A stretch of 64,000 nucleotides of DNA. Source: PALSA-1003 sp963741315 (lineage in GTDB: Bacteria > Pseudomonadota > Gammaproteobacteria > Burkholderiales > Casimicrobiaceae). Under the pieces are notes generated by a model. That model made no database searches and had not been told where the DNA came from. It saw only the letters and a program-made list of their open reading frames with translations. The first letter of the stretch is position 1; every line of letters begins with the position of its first letter. Positions 8,299-16,793 of the stretch are shown here, piece after piece. Location: assembly GCA_963741315.1 (NCBI GenBank), contig CAVUHK010000008.1, positions 620,001-684,000 on the forward strand. Direction: 5' to 3'. Made by a program: the position numbers and the translations under genes.

Positions 8299-10374
8299 TC
8301 ACGCGGCGAGCCGGCGCCGCTTCTCCGCCAGTTTCTCTGCGTCGCACTTCGGGCAGAATTCATGCTCGCCCTCGAGATACCCATGCCGCGGGCAGATCGA
8401 GAATGTCGGCGTGATAGTGATGTACGGCAGCCTGAAGCGCTCGAGCGAGCGTCGCACCAGCGTCTTGCAGGCGGACGCTGAACTGAGCTTCTCGCTCATG
8501 TACAGGTGCAGCACCGTGCCACCGGTATATTTGGTCTGAAGGTCTTCCTGCCGCGCGAGTGCCTCGAACGGGTCGTCGGTGAAGCCCACTGGCAATTGCG
8601 ACGAGTTCGTGTAGTACGGCATCTCCGGTGTGCCGGCCTGCAGGATGTCGGGCCAGCGTTTCCTGTCCTCCTTCGCGAAGCGGTAGGTCGTGCCTTCGGC
8701 GGGCGTGGCTTCGAGGTTGTACATGTGACCCGTCTCCTCCTGGAACGCGACGATGCGCTCGCGCAGGTGGTCCAGGAGCCGCACCGCGAACGCGTGGCCG
8801 TAGGGCGTGGTGATGTCGTCGTTGCCGCGAGTGAAATTGCGGATCATTTCGTTGACGCCATTGATGCCGATCGTGGAGAAATGATTGCGCAGCGTGCCGA
8901 GATAGCGCTTCGTGTATGGAAAGAGTCCCTGGTCGATCAGTCGCTGGATGACCTTGCGCTTGACTTCCAGGCTTTCCTTCGCGAAACCGAGCAGTTCGTC
9001 GAGGCGCTCGAAGAGTCCGATCTCGTCCTGCGCCCACAGGAAACCGAGTCGCGCGCAGTTGATCGTGACCACGCCAAGCGAGCCCGTCTGTTCCGCGGAA
9101 CCGAAGAGCCCATTGCCGCGCTTCAGCAGTTCGCGCAGATCGAGTTGCAGGCGGCAGCACATCGAGCGGATCATGTTGGGCTTCAGTTCGGAGTTCAGGA
9201 AGTTCTGGAAATACGGCAGCCCGTATTTTGCCGTCATCGTGAACAGCGCCTCGCAGTTGGGGTGATCCCAGTCGAAATCTCGCGTGATGTTGTACGTCGG
9301 GATCGGGAATGTGAACACCCGGCCTTTCGCGTCGCCGGTCGTCATGACTTCGATGTACGCCCGGTTGATCATGTCCATCTCGGGCTGCAGGTCGCCGTAG
9401 CGGAATGGCATTTCCTCGCCTGCGATCACCGGAATCTGGTCGTGCAGGTCCTCCGGACAGACCCAGTCGAACGTGAGGTTGGTGAATGGCGTCTGCGTGC
9501 CCCAGCGCGACGGAACGTTGAGGTTGTAGATCAGCTCCTGGATGCATTGCTTGACGGCGTCGAACGGCATCGCATCCTTGCGGATGAACGGCGCCATGTA
9601 GGTGTCGAACGACGAGAATGCCTGCGCACCGGCCCACTCGTTCTGCAATGTGCCGAGGAAGTTGACGATCTGCCCTACAGCGCTCGACATGTGCCTGGGC
9701 GCACCCGCTTCGACTTTGCCCGGCACGCCGTTCAACCCCTCGTGCAGCAATTGGCGCAGCGACCAGCCGGCACAATAGCCCGCCAGCATATCGAGGTCGT
9801 GGATGTGCAGGTCGGCCTCGCGGTGCGCGCGGCCGATTTCCGGCGCATATACGTGCGACAACCAGTAATTGGCGACGACCTTCCCCGACACGTTGAGTAT
9901 CAGTCCGCCAAGCGAGTAGCCCTGATTCGCGTTGGCGTTGACGCGCCAATCCTTCTGCTCGAGATATTCGTCGACCGACGCGGCGACGTCGACCAGCGTC
10001 TTGCGGTCCGCCCGAAGCCGCTCATGCCGGTCGCGATAGACGATGTAGGCGCGTGCCGTGTGAAACCATCCAGCGGCCGCGAGAGTGTGCTCGACGCAGT
10101 CCTGAATCGTCTCAATGTCGGGAACGCCACCGGTATGGCGATGCGCCAGGACCCGACCGACCGCGTCGGAAAGCTTGGCGGCTTCGCAAGCATCGAACTC
10201 GCCGGTCGCAGCGCCGGCACGAGTAATGGCCGAGGCAATTTTTTCAAGTTCAAACGGCGCGCGCCGGCCGTCGCGCTTGATCACTTGCGCAGGCAACGTT
10301 GGCCGAGCATCTGTGGCAGCCGTCGTTTTGGGCGGCGACACATCGCTGGCCGAGGACATCGCGTCCGGTGCCAT
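8299..10374 (-). CDS. nrdD: anaerobic (class III) ribonucleoside-triphosphate reductase, large subunit
   Basis: 691 residues. It has an N-terminal ATP-cone (IKRDGRRAPFELEKIASAI, about residues 33-120), the barrel core with MCCRLQLDLREL and VVTINCARLG supplying active-site Cys/Asn residues, and a C-terminal zinc site (CPRHGYLEGEHEFCPKC). It reduces NTPs to dNTPs without oxygen, probably with formate as reductant. It ends at EKRRRLAA with no glycyl-radical motif, which is on the next gene. GGAGGAGATCAA precedes the ATG. NrdR-like and FNR-like sites lie upstream. Confidence 0.93.
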   Translation of the reverse strand: MAPDAMSSASDVSPPKTTAATDARPTLPAQVIKRDGRRAPFELEKIASAITRAGAATGEFDACEAAKLSDAVGRVLAHRHTGGVPDIETIQDCVEHTLAAAGWFHTARAYIVYRDRHERLRADRKTLVDVAASVDEYLEQKDWRVNANANQGYSLGGLILNVSGKVVANYWLSHVYAPEIGRAHREADLHIHDLDMLAGYCAGWSLRQLLHEGLNGVPGKVEAGAPRHMSSAVGQIVNFLGTLQNEWAGAQAFSSFDTYMAPFIRKDAMPFDAVKQCIQELIYNLNVPSRWGTQTPFTNLTFDWVCPEDLHDQIPVIAGEEMPFRYGDLQPEMDMINRAYIEVMTTGDAKGRVFTFPIPTYNITRDFDWDHPNCEALFTMTAKYGLPYFQNFLNSELKPNMIRSMCCRLQLDLRELLKRGNGLFGSAEQTGSLGVVTINCARLGFLWAQDEIGLFERLDELLGFAKESLEVKRKVIQRLIDQGLFPYTKRYLGTLRNHFSTIGINGVNEMIRNFTRGNDDITTPYGHAFAVRLLDHLRERIVAFQEETGHMYNLEATPAEGTTYRFAKEDRKRWPDILQAGTPEMPYYTNSSQLPVGFTDDPFEALARQEDLQTKYTGGTVLHLYMSEKLSSASACKTLVRRSLERFRLPYITITPTFSICPRHGYLEGEHEFCPKCDAEKLAEKRRRLAA

Positions 10375-10423
10375 TTGATCTCCTCCATCGTCGAAGCCGC
10401 TAAGTGAGCGGGCGCTGCGCGGA

Positions 10424-10470
10424 CCACTACATATAGTGCGGTCAGGTCAGCCTAGTGGCAGATCTTGTGT
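10424..10470 (-). promoter_or_regulatory. paired NrdR-box-like operator upstream of nrdD
   Basis: CCACTACATATAGTGC (10424-10439) matches the 16-bp NrdR palindrome ACACWATATATWGTGT at 13 of 16 positions. A second, weaker copy (GTGGCAGATCTTGTGT, 10455-10470) with an intact right half lies exactly 31 nt away, the spacing expected for paired NrdR boxes on one face of the helix. NrdR represses ribonucleotide reductase operons when dATP is plentiful. It lies 50-96 nt before the nrdD start. Confidence 0.65.
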
Positions 10471-10505
10471 AGGTCAAGGCTTCGGCCCCGCCACTGAGTA
10501 CAAAG

Positions 10506-10519
10506 TTGACGCAGATCAA
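10506..10519 (-). promoter_or_regulatory. FNR/Anr-type box upstream of nrdD
   Basis: TTGAC-GCAG-ATCAA, one mismatch from the FNR consensus TTGAT-N4-ATCAA. It is centred 138 nt before the nrdD ATG. With a class II position at -41.5 the transcript would start near 10471, overlapping the NrdR-like pair, which would suit anaerobic activation combined with NrdR repression. Confidence 0.7.
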
Positions 10520-10636
10520 ACTGATGGCGATCCGGCGGTGTGGCAGTGCGATCGGAACGATCGACGGGGTCAGGGAATTCGACGGCACAGCCTGCCAACT
10601 TGTGACTGACCCGGCGCCGCGTAGCGCGGCCACTCG

Positions 10637-11815
10637 TCACTTGCCGGCGAGCGAACCCTTCCAGTCGCGGAAGACATCGATGTCCATGCCGTCAGGGTAG
10701 AAGAGGTACCCCGGGGCGTGTCCGGGCGTGTCGGTGACGCCGTACTGCCACGTGATCCGCTTGCTGGCGCGATCGATGACGACGACGCGGTGCCGCAGAT
10801 CGTCGTTGACAACGACGTCGCCAGTCGGCAATTCGAGTGCCAGCGACGGATGGTCGAGCATGTTCTCTCCGCTCGCCTCGAAGTACTCCCAGGTCGCCTT
10901 TCCCGTCTTGGGGTCGAAGATGACAATGCGGCCGGGCTTGGAATAGTCGGCGACGATGATCTGCCCGTCTCGTGTCGGGAACGCGTCTGACGGATACCGG
11001 ACATGAGGCGCCCGTACGCTCCACAGCACCTTGCCGTCGCGCGTGATTCGGCTTATCCATGCATTGGGAATCTCGGTGATCAGGATGTCACCGTTGTCCA
11101 GGGGCGTGGAGCCGTTGGGGTAGGCGAGGAATCGCGGCGGATCGTGCTTGCATGTACCTTCCTTGCCCCACTGTCCTACGATCTTCGAGGTCTCGGGGTC
11201 GATGAACTGGACACGGCAGTTGCGAATGTCCGCGGTCACGACTTTTCCGTCGGCGAGCAGGTGCGCATCGTCTGGGTAGTTGAAGTAGCCGGGTTTGCTT
11301 CCCTTGGCATCCGACGCGCCGAAGGTCCACGTGATAGTGCGTGTTTCGTAATCAACGATGTGGATGTCGTAGTTGTCCTCCTCATTGACCATGAGCCGGC
11401 GCCCATCGGGAGAAAAGAACACGTCATCGTTGCCGCGGTAGATCTTGAGGTTCGGCGACGGAAATTCCCACACGATGCGCTTGTCCGGGGCGATTTCAAT
11501 CAGGCGGTTGTTCCGCCGGTCTGCGATCACGATCGGGTAGGGCAGCGGCTTGCTCCACGTCGCTACCGGCTTCTCCCGACTGCCAGTAACTGGCGGTATC
11601 TGCGGCAGTGCGACGCCCGAGGACACGATCCCGGCTCCGGTCATCTCTGGCGTGACGATGACTGCGTGACCATCTGGAATTTCGCTTCGGCGCAGCGGCG
11701 TTTTCAATTCCGCGGCGGACAACGCCATCGTCAGCACGTAAATCGATACGCACGCCGTGCGCAGCGCCCATGGTACTGACACCGCGCGTTGGTCGGCCGG
11801 ACAGCAATTCGACAT
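10637..11815 (-). CDS. exported NHL/PQQ-like beta-propeller protein
   Basis: 392 residues. A signal peptide (ALRTACVSIYVLTMALSAAE) is followed by about six repeated blade units of the type NRLIEIAPDKRIVWEF, DIHIVDYETRTITWTFG, VQFIDPETSKIVGQWG and RVVVIDRASKRITWQYG. These Trp-ending strands are typical of NHL, arylsulfotransferase-like or quinoprotein-like propellers. No catalytic function can be assigned. The ATG at 11815 has GGAG upstream and is preferred to 11830. An FNR-type box lies 138 nt upstream, the same distance as at nrdD, so oxygen-responsive expression is likely. Confidence 0.7.
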   Translation of the reverse strand: MSNCCPADQRAVSVPWALRTACVSIYVLTMALSAAELKTPLRRSEIPDGHAVIVTPEMTGAGIVSSGVALPQIPPVTGSREKPVATWSKPLPYPIVIADRRNNRLIEIAPDKRIVWEFPSPNLKIYRGNDDVFFSPDGRRLMVNEEDNYDIHIVDYETRTITWTFGASDAKGSKPGYFNYPDDAHLLADGKVVTADIRNCRVQFIDPETSKIVGQWGKEGTCKHDPPRFLAYPNGSTPLDNGDILITEIPNAWISRITRDGKVLWSVRAPHVRYPSDAFPTRDGQIIVADYSKPGRIVIFDPKTGKATWEYFEASGENMLDHPSLALELPTGDVVVNDDLRHRVVVIDRASKRITWQYGVTDTPGHAPGYLFYPDGMDIDVFRDWKGSLAGK

Positions 11816-11952
11816 GATTGCTCCGTTCATGATGTCTCGCCACGGCCGCCTTAAAACACGCGGGCGATCAGGACATCGGCACCGCTTTGCACGCACAGAA
11901 TGTGGGCCGGTCCGCCGCAAGGACGATGTTAGGTGATTGAAATATGCACGAC

Positions 11953-11966
11953 TTGACCCAGATCAA
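11953..11966 (-). promoter_or_regulatory. FNR/Anr-type box for the propeller gene
   Basis: TTGAC-CCAG-ATCAA, with both half sites identical to the nrdD box. Centred 144 nt before ATG 11815 on the minus strand. It could also influence the divergent DUF883 gene. Confidence 0.65.
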
Positions 11967-12041
11967 CCGCTGGCTGGCTCGATCGAACCTTGGCGAGCGT
12001 CGACGCACGCTCAGCCAATGTCGGTTTCGGAGTGCCCTACC

Positions 12042-12055
12042 TTGACGTCGATCAA
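12042..12055 (+). promoter_or_regulatory. FNR/Anr-type box for the DUF883 gene
   Basis: TTGAC-GTCG-ATCAA, centred 142 nt before ATG 12191. A class II arrangement would place the transcript start near 12090. Confidence 0.65.
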
Positions 12056-12190
12056 GTCATGAGACATGCGTATGGGCGATCATGAGTCTCGATGCGCCGT
12101 CGTTCTACAGCGAGCGACACGGGCGGTTGGGCCTCACAGGCCGCCGATGCGAGAGGTAACGACCGCGAAACGGTCGATTGAGGAGCCGCA

Positions 12191-12526
12191 ATGAATGTGA
12201 ATGCAGCCGAAAATGCAGCCGAGCTGAAAGCCATGAGCCGGACCAAGCTGATCGCTGATGTCAAAGCGGTCATCGCCGATGCAGAGACGTATCTAGGCGC
12301 ATCGGGCGCGCAGACGGGGGAAGCTTACGCCGCAGCACGCAAGAAGCTTGAACGCACGCTCGCTAGCGCCAAGATGCAGATGACCGAAACCCTCCACGAA
12401 TTGGATGTGAAGACCCGCGCGGCCGCGCGGGCGACCGATGCCTACGTTCACGAGAGACCATGGGAGTCGATCGCAGTGGGTGCCGGTGTGGGGTTGTTGG
12501 TGGGATTGCTGCTGGCGCGGCGCTGA
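12191..12526 (+). CDS. DUF883/YqjD-ElaB family membrane-anchored protein
   Basis: 111 residues. A long helical, Ala/Lys-rich N-terminal part (residues 10-85) leads to the family C terminus: YVHERPWESIAVGAGVGLLV and a glycine-zipper membrane helix ending LLLARR. ElaB/YqjD proteins of E. coli sit in the inner membrane by this tail and can bind ribosomes in stationary phase. Here an FNR-type box lies upstream, so it may be made in low oxygen. A cytochrome c gene follows 19 nt later on the same strand. Confidence 0.85.
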   Translation: MNVNAAENAAELKAMSRTKLIADVKAVIADAETYLGASGAQTGEAYAAARKKLERTLASAKMQMTETLHELDVKTRAAARATDAYVHERPWESIAVGAGVGLLVGLLLARR

Positions 12527-12545
12527 TGCGTTCCGTGGGACCTCG

Positions 12546-12867
12546 GTGAGGCCGGTCGTCCTCGCCATCGCAATGATGGCCGCGGCCGGCGTCGCCCAGA
12601 GCCAATCCCAACCGCAAGCTGCGCAGGAGTTGCTGCGGCAATACAAGTGTTACATCTGCCACGCGGATGACGAAACCAAGACCGGTCCGGCTTACGTCGA
12701 TGTCGCCACCCGGTACAGAGGCAACTGCGCATGCGGTCGCCATTGTCTCCGACGTGGTAAGAAAGGGCGCTCGCAGCGGCGGGCCCTGGCACATGCCGCC
12801 GCATCCGGAGATTTCGAGCCGCGACGCGACGATCATGGCCCGATATATTCTCTCGCTCAAAAAGTGA
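12546..12867 (+). CDS. c551-like class I cytochrome c, frameshifted
   Basis: A GTG start at 12546 gives a signal peptide (RPVVLAIAMMAAAGVAQS), then the haem-binding site YKCYICH and GPAYVDVATRYRG. The frame then breaks near 12724. Removing one T there joins it to AHAVAIVSDVVRKGARSGGP, PWHMPPHP (axial Met region) and ARYILSLKK, ending at 12867. The joined product of about 106 residues is a normal small periplasmic electron carrier. Because the downstream half is fully conserved, the break is more likely a one-base sequence error than decay. It would be co-transcribed with the DUF883 gene. Confidence 0.75.
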
Positions 12868-12916
12868 GGGTGCCCGCGCAGGCGTTTCGTGTTCCGGACA
12901 GACGCGGAGCAAACCG

Positions 12917-14608
12917 CTAACCCTGTCGCGTATCGCGCAGTTCGCGTCGAAGCACCTTCCCTATCGGTGATTTCGGCAGGACGTCGCGAAACTCAATGTG
13001 TCGCGGCACCTTGTAGGCGGTAAGTTGCAACCTGCAGTGCTCGACGATGGCTTCCTTCGTAAGCTGCACGTCCTTGCGCACGATTACTACCTTCACTGCC
13101 TCACCCGATTTGTCGTCGTGCACGCCGACCACCCCGCACTCGAGCACACCTTCATGCATCGCAACGACACTTTCGATCTCGTTCGGAAAGACCTTGAACC
13201 CTGACACCACGATCATGTCTTTCTTGCGATCGGTGATGGTGACGAAGCCGTCGGCGTTCATGTTGCCGACATCGCCCGTCTTCAACCAGCCGTCCTGCAG
13301 CACCTTGGCGGTTTCCTCGGGCATCTTCCAATAGCCTTTCATTACCTGGGGGCCGCGCACGCAGATCTCCCCGGTGTGGCTATCGATGTCACCCTCGCCG
13401 GTCCATATCGGCTGTTCGTTGAAGCCATCGTCACGGATCGTGACGTCAGTGGACGGGAACGGCAGGCCGATGGTGCCGTTCCAGGCTGCGTCCAGCAGAT
13501 TGGCGCACACGCCGGGCGACGCCTCCGTCAAGCCATAGGCTTCGGTGATGTAGCCGCCGGTCACCTGCTTCCAGCGCTCGGCGACCGGCCGTTGCACCGC
13601 CGCGCCTCCACCCACTACCACCTTTACCCCGGAAAAATCGAGCTTGTCGAACCCCGGGGTGTTCAGGAGGCCGTTGAACAGGGTGTTGACGCCGGTCATG
13701 ACGCTCCACTTCCACCTCCGCAGTTCTTCGATGAATGCCGGCATGTCGCGGGGATTCGTGATGAGCACGAGCAGGCTGCCCCACTTCATGAACGCCAGTG
13801 TCGAGGTCAGACAGAAGATGTGGTACATCGGCAGCGGCGCAATGACGATTTCCGTGCCTTCCTTGAACGTCCGCGAAACCCAGACGCCGACCTGCTCGAG
13901 ATTGGCGAGCATGTTCCGGTGGGTGAGCATCGCTCCCTTCGCAACCCCGGTGGTCCCGCCGGTGTACTGCAGGAAAGCGATGTCGTCGCGCGCGACCGCG
14001 ACGGCCTTTAACGTACCCTTCGCGCCCCGTTCGAGGGCTGCGGGGAATGCCGTGGTACCGTCTATGCGCCATTCGGGAACCATCTTCTTCACCCGCTTGA
14101 CGACGAAATTGACGAGCCAGCGCTTTGGGGGTGGCAGCAGGTCGCCCACCTGGCAGGTGATCACATGTGTTACCTGCGTGTTCTTGATGACCTGTTGCAG
14201 CGTGCTCGCAAAATTCTCCAGTATGACGATGGCCTTGGCGCCGGAGTCCTTGAGCTGATGTTCGAGTTCGCGCGGGGTGTATAGCGGATTGACGTTGACG
14301 ACGGTCATGCCTGCACGAAGGATGCCGAACAGCGCGACCGGGTATTGCAGCAGATTGGGCGACATGATGGCGACGCGCTCGCCCTGGGTCATGCCCGGCA
14401 ATGATTGCAGGAACGCCGCGAAATCGCGTGACCGGCGCCCCAGTTCCCCATAGCTCATGGTGCAGCCGAAATTGTGCAGCGCGGGCTTGTCGGCAAACTT
14501 GTCTACGATGTCGTCGAACAGGTCAGCAAGGGACTGGAAGCGGTCGGGATCGATTTCGGTCGGAATGCCGGCGGGGTACTGCTTAAGCCAGATCTTGTCG
14601 ACTGTCAT
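12917..14608 (-). CDS. fadD: long-chain fatty acid-CoA ligase
   Basis: 563 residues of the adenylate-forming family. The P-loop-like FLQYTGGTTGVAKGAML, the YGLTEASPGVCAN motif, the GWLKTGDVGNMNADGFV Asp motif and the ITDRKKDMIVVSGFKVFP hinge are all present, as is the C-terminal lysine region (PKSPIGKVLRREL). It activates fatty acids with ATP and CoA at the inner membrane. The start at 14608 (MTVDKIWLKQYPAGIPTEID) is chosen because FadD proteins begin this way and GGAG lies 6 nt upstream; the frame is open to 14665. It follows a cytochrome c gene by 62 nt, placing it in an operon under an FNR-type box. Confidence 0.9.
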   Translation of the reverse strand: MTVDKIWLKQYPAGIPTEIDPDRFQSLADLFDDIVDKFADKPALHNFGCTMSYGELGRRSRDFAAFLQSLPGMTQGERVAIMSPNLLQYPVALFGILRAGMTVVNVNPLYTPRELEHQLKDSGAKAIVILENFASTLQQVIKNTQVTHVITCQVGDLLPPPKRWLVNFVVKRVKKMVPEWRIDGTTAFPAALERGAKGTLKAVAVARDDIAFLQYTGGTTGVAKGAMLTHRNMLANLEQVGVWVSRTFKEGTEIVIAPLPMYHIFCLTSTLAFMKWGSLLVLITNPRDMPAFIEELRRWKWSVMTGVNTLFNGLLNTPGFDKLDFSGVKVVVGGGAAVQRPVAERWKQVTGGYITEAYGLTEASPGVCANLLDAAWNGTIGLPFPSTDVTIRDDGFNEQPIWTGEGDIDSHTGEICVRGPQVMKGYWKMPEETAKVLQDGWLKTGDVGNMNADGFVTITDRKKDMIVVSGFKVFPNEIESVVAMHEGVLECGVVGVHDDKSGEAVKVVIVRKDVQLTKEAIVEHCRLQLTAYKVPRHIEFRDVLPKSPIGKVLRRELRDTRQG

Positions 14609-14670
14609 GCGTTCTCCGCTCGTTCCAGGTGCTCGCGAACTGTCAATATGCGTCGTAGGAGACATGGCGG

Positions 14671-15024
14671 CTAAGGGATCGACGTGCCTGGCGACGGCCG
14701 CTGCAGGACGGCGGTCCTGACGGGCGCGGGAAACTTGTAGTAGAGATCGTTCAGATAACGGGTGACGGCGGCAACATCGTCATCGGCCCAGCCGAGTCCG
14801 GTATTCGACTGCCACCGGAACACCTGGGCCTTGAGACTCGGCCAGTCGGTAGCCAGCTTCTTGTCGCGCCAATGCACTGCCGTCGAATGGCAACTGACGC
14901 AATGTGTGGCATAGAGGATTTCGCCGCGTGAGTCGCTCGACGTCGGCTGGGCCGCAACGGAAATTGGGCCGCCAATGCAGGCGCTGAGAATCCACCATAT
15001 GAATTGATGCTTGCTAAGATTCAT
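14671..15024 (-). CDS. secreted class I cytochrome c
   Basis: 117 residues. A signal peptide (FIWWILSACIGGPISVAA) precedes a single CVSCH haem site at about 42-46. The later region WADDDVAAVTRYLNDLYYKF matches the C-terminal helix of small cytochromes c. A clear axial Met is not obvious, so the sixth ligand is uncertain. It would carry electrons in the periplasm. It is transcribed with fadD and preceded by an FNR-type box 90 nt upstream, pointing to low-oxygen respiration. Confidence 0.75.
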   Translation of the reverse strand: MNLSKHQFIWWILSACIGGPISVAAQPTSSDSRGEILYATHCVSCHSTAVHWRDKKLATDWPSLKAQVFRWQSNTGLGWADDDVAAVTRYLNDLYYKFPAPVRTAVLQRPSPGTSIP

Positions 15025-15113
15025 GCGAAGGCCTTTGAGGGATGAAGCATTTCGGCGCCACTGCGATGCTCGCGATCTCGAGGGTCATTATTGCCCTGCT
15101 GGCGCGGACCTCG

Positions 15114-15127
15114 TTGATGCCCGTCAA
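15114..15127 (-). promoter_or_regulatory. FNR/Anr-type box for cytochrome c-fadD
   Basis: On the minus strand this reads TTGAC-GGGC-ATCAA. Centred 96 nt before ATG 15024. It is the only one of the six boxes with the TTGAC half on the minus strand. Confidence 0.65.
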
Positions 15128-15184
15128 GCAAGCTGCGAAAAAGCAAGCGGCTTTCCGCGGCCCGATGCGCAGTCCCGCCGGGTT

Positions 15185-15766
15185 TCAACGCTTGCCTGAT
15201 TCGGCGATGCAGAAATTCACGACGTCCTCCAGGCTGCGCTGAAGTGCAGCGTTGGCCGCCGTCACACCGCCATACGGATCATCGCTCGGCGCCTTTTCAG
15301 TCGCTTCGAACACCCTTGTCGCGAGGACGCGCCTGGTGCGGACATCGATCAGCTGAACCCGGAGCACGATCTCGATCCGGCTTGGGCGCAGCTCGAAATT
15401 CTGCTGCAAGCGAACCAGTTCGCTGACCAGCCGGACGTCGGCCGGGACGGCGCTGGGCGCCTCCACGACGGCGTTGAAACTGCCAGACTGTTCCAGCGCC
15501 CGCGCGAGGATCGGACCCAACATCCGGGATGGAGTGTCGGCCCATCGGTTGGCCGAAAAGTAGTTCAGCTCATAGGGGCGTTGCACGTAGGCCATTTGGG
15601 CCGTTTCGAATCCGGGTGCGGCGCGCGGTATGCTGATCTCCAGTACGATGTCGCGTCGTTCGCCGACGTTCTTGGCAATCGGCTTGGGCTCCAGCACGTA
15701 GGTGTTGTCGCTCTCGGTCTGCGCCGGACGCAACCCGGTGCAGCCACTCAGTAGCACGGCTAGCAC
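15185..15766 (-). CDS. ABC-type transport auxiliary lipoprotein (PqiC/DUF330-like)
   Basis: 193 residues from a GTG at 15766. A very short hydrophobic start (LAVLLSGC) contains a lipobox whose Cys would be lipidated. The rest (YVQRPYELNYFSANRWADTP, LVSELVRLQQNFE, RVFEATEKAPSDDPYGG) matches the outer-membrane lipoprotein partner of MCE-type lipid transporters. The in-frame region upstream (WLRWLVLAVLL) would make a normal signal peptide but has no start codon, so a lost start or small error is possible. It is the last gene of the mlaEFD-like operon. Confidence 0.75.
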   Translation of the reverse strand: MLAVLLSGCTGLRPAQTESDNTYVLEPKPIAKNVGERRDIVLEISIPRAAPGFETAQMAYVQRPYELNYFSANRWADTPSRMLGPILARALEQSGSFNAVVEAPSAVPADVRLVSELVRLQQNFELRPSRIEIVLRVQLIDVRTRRVLATRVFEATEKAPSDDPYGGVTAANAALQRSLEDVVNFCIAESGKR

Positions 15767-15866
15767 CAGCCACCGCAGCCAGCTGCGTTGGAACGCGATC
15801 GATCTTGCAGTTTGTCATCGCAGGGTCAATCGCAGTTGCGATGCGGTGTCGGATGTCATCGATCAT

Positions 15867-16793
15867 TCACTCGCCAGGGCCACGTTTCGGCAGCGATTTG
15901 CCATAGACCAGCACGCTCGGGTTCCTTTCCAGGTCGCCGCTGACGCGGCGCAGGGTAGCGGTCAGGTCCCGCAGATCGGCGACCAGCTCGCGCACCTCCG
16001 GCAACGTCTCGTTCGCAAACCGCTGGATGTCCGGGCGAGTGCCGTCTAGCACACCAGAGGCGCTTGTCCCCGCGCCGCCGACTTGACCGGCCATGCGATC
16101 GAATGCGTCGACACTATGATCCACGCGCTGCAAAAGACGCGGCAGCTGATCGGTGAAACGAGCGGTGTTGTCCATCGTCTTGGCGGCACTGGCCAGGCCA
16201 GCATCGATGGTGGCGGAACGCGCGGCCAGCGTTCGCGACAGCACCTCGAGATCCGCCAGTGTCTTCCGGAGCGCGCGGCGGTTCTCCTCGTCGAGGACCG
16301 AATTGAGGCTGTCGCTGGTGCGGTTGACGCTGCCAAGCAACGAGGTGAGCGACGATTCCAGGCGGTTCATGAGCGAGGGGCCCGACTTGATGACGGGATA
16401 CTCCTCTCCGGGTTGCGCGCTGAGCGGCACGGAGACCCGGCTACCGGCAGTCAGCTCGACGAACGCGATGCCCGTCAACCCTTGGGTCTGCAGCACCGCG
16501 ACGGTGTCCATCTTCACCGGCGTGCCACGGTCGATGTCGAGTGTCACCTGCACCTGCTCGACGTTGCCGGGCGCCAGCGCGATCCGGCGCACTCGTCCGA
16601 CGTCCACCCCGCGATATCTCACCGGGGCATCGATGTTGAGCCCCGACACCGACTCGGTCATGTAGGTCTGATAGATGTCGTAGTTCTTCCGATAGAACTT
16701 GCCGCTGCTCAACCACAATACGCCAGCGATCAATGTCGTGCTCAGCACGATCACGAACACTCCGACCACCACGAAGTTCACTTTTGCTTCCAT
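15867..16793 (-). CDS. MlaD-like MCE-domain substrate-binding protein
   Basis: 308 residues. One N-terminal membrane anchor (NFVVVGVFVIVLSTTLIAGVL, about 6-26) is followed by an MCE domain (residues 40-120) with VRYRGVDVGRVRRIAL and LQTQGLTGIAFVEL. A long helical C-terminal region from about 150 may form the hexamer's tunnel, as in PqiB/YebT-like or Ttg2C-like proteins. It would move phospholipid or other hydrophobic molecules across the periplasm together with the permease and ATPase genes upstream. The start overlaps the ATPase stop, indicating translational coupling. Confidence 0.88.
   Translation of the reverse strand: MEAKVNFVVVGVFVIVLSTTLIAGVLWLSSGKFYRKNYDIYQTYMTESVSGLNIDAPVRYRGVDVGRVRRIALAPGNVEQVQVTLDIDRGTPVKMDTVAVLQTQGLTGIAFVELTAGSRVSVPLSAQPGEEYPVIKSGPSLMNRLESSLTSLLGSVNRTSDSLNSVLDEENRRALRKTLADLEVLSRTLAARSATIDAGLASAAKTMDNTARFTDQLPRLLQRVDHSVDAFDRMAGQVGGAGTSASGVLDGTRPDIQRFANETLPEVRELVADLRDLTATLRRVSGDLERNPSVLVYGKSLPKRGPGE

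Larger units (their letters stand above)
11816..12190 (+). other. divergent intergenic region with two FNR-type boxes
   Basis: 375 nt between the divergent propeller gene and the DUF883 gene. No coding sequence is recognisable. It holds two TTGAC-N4-ATCAA boxes 89 nt apart (centre to centre), each placed about 140 nt from one of the two flanking starts, so each gene probably has its own activator site. GAGGAGCCGCA before ATG 12191 is a ribosome site. Confidence 0.6.

Noticed and set aside
8082..8384. Reading the glycyl-radical gene as a frameshifted end of nrdD
   Set aside because: It has its own ATG with GGAGG at ideal distance and an unrelated leader of about 20 residues after a clear nrdD stop, so a separate gene fits better.
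8506..10407. A 633-codon open frame antisense to nrdD
   Set aside because: It mirrors nrdD codon structure in a GC-rich gene, has Arg/Val/Glu-rich content without any family motif, and nrdD on the other strand is unmistakable.
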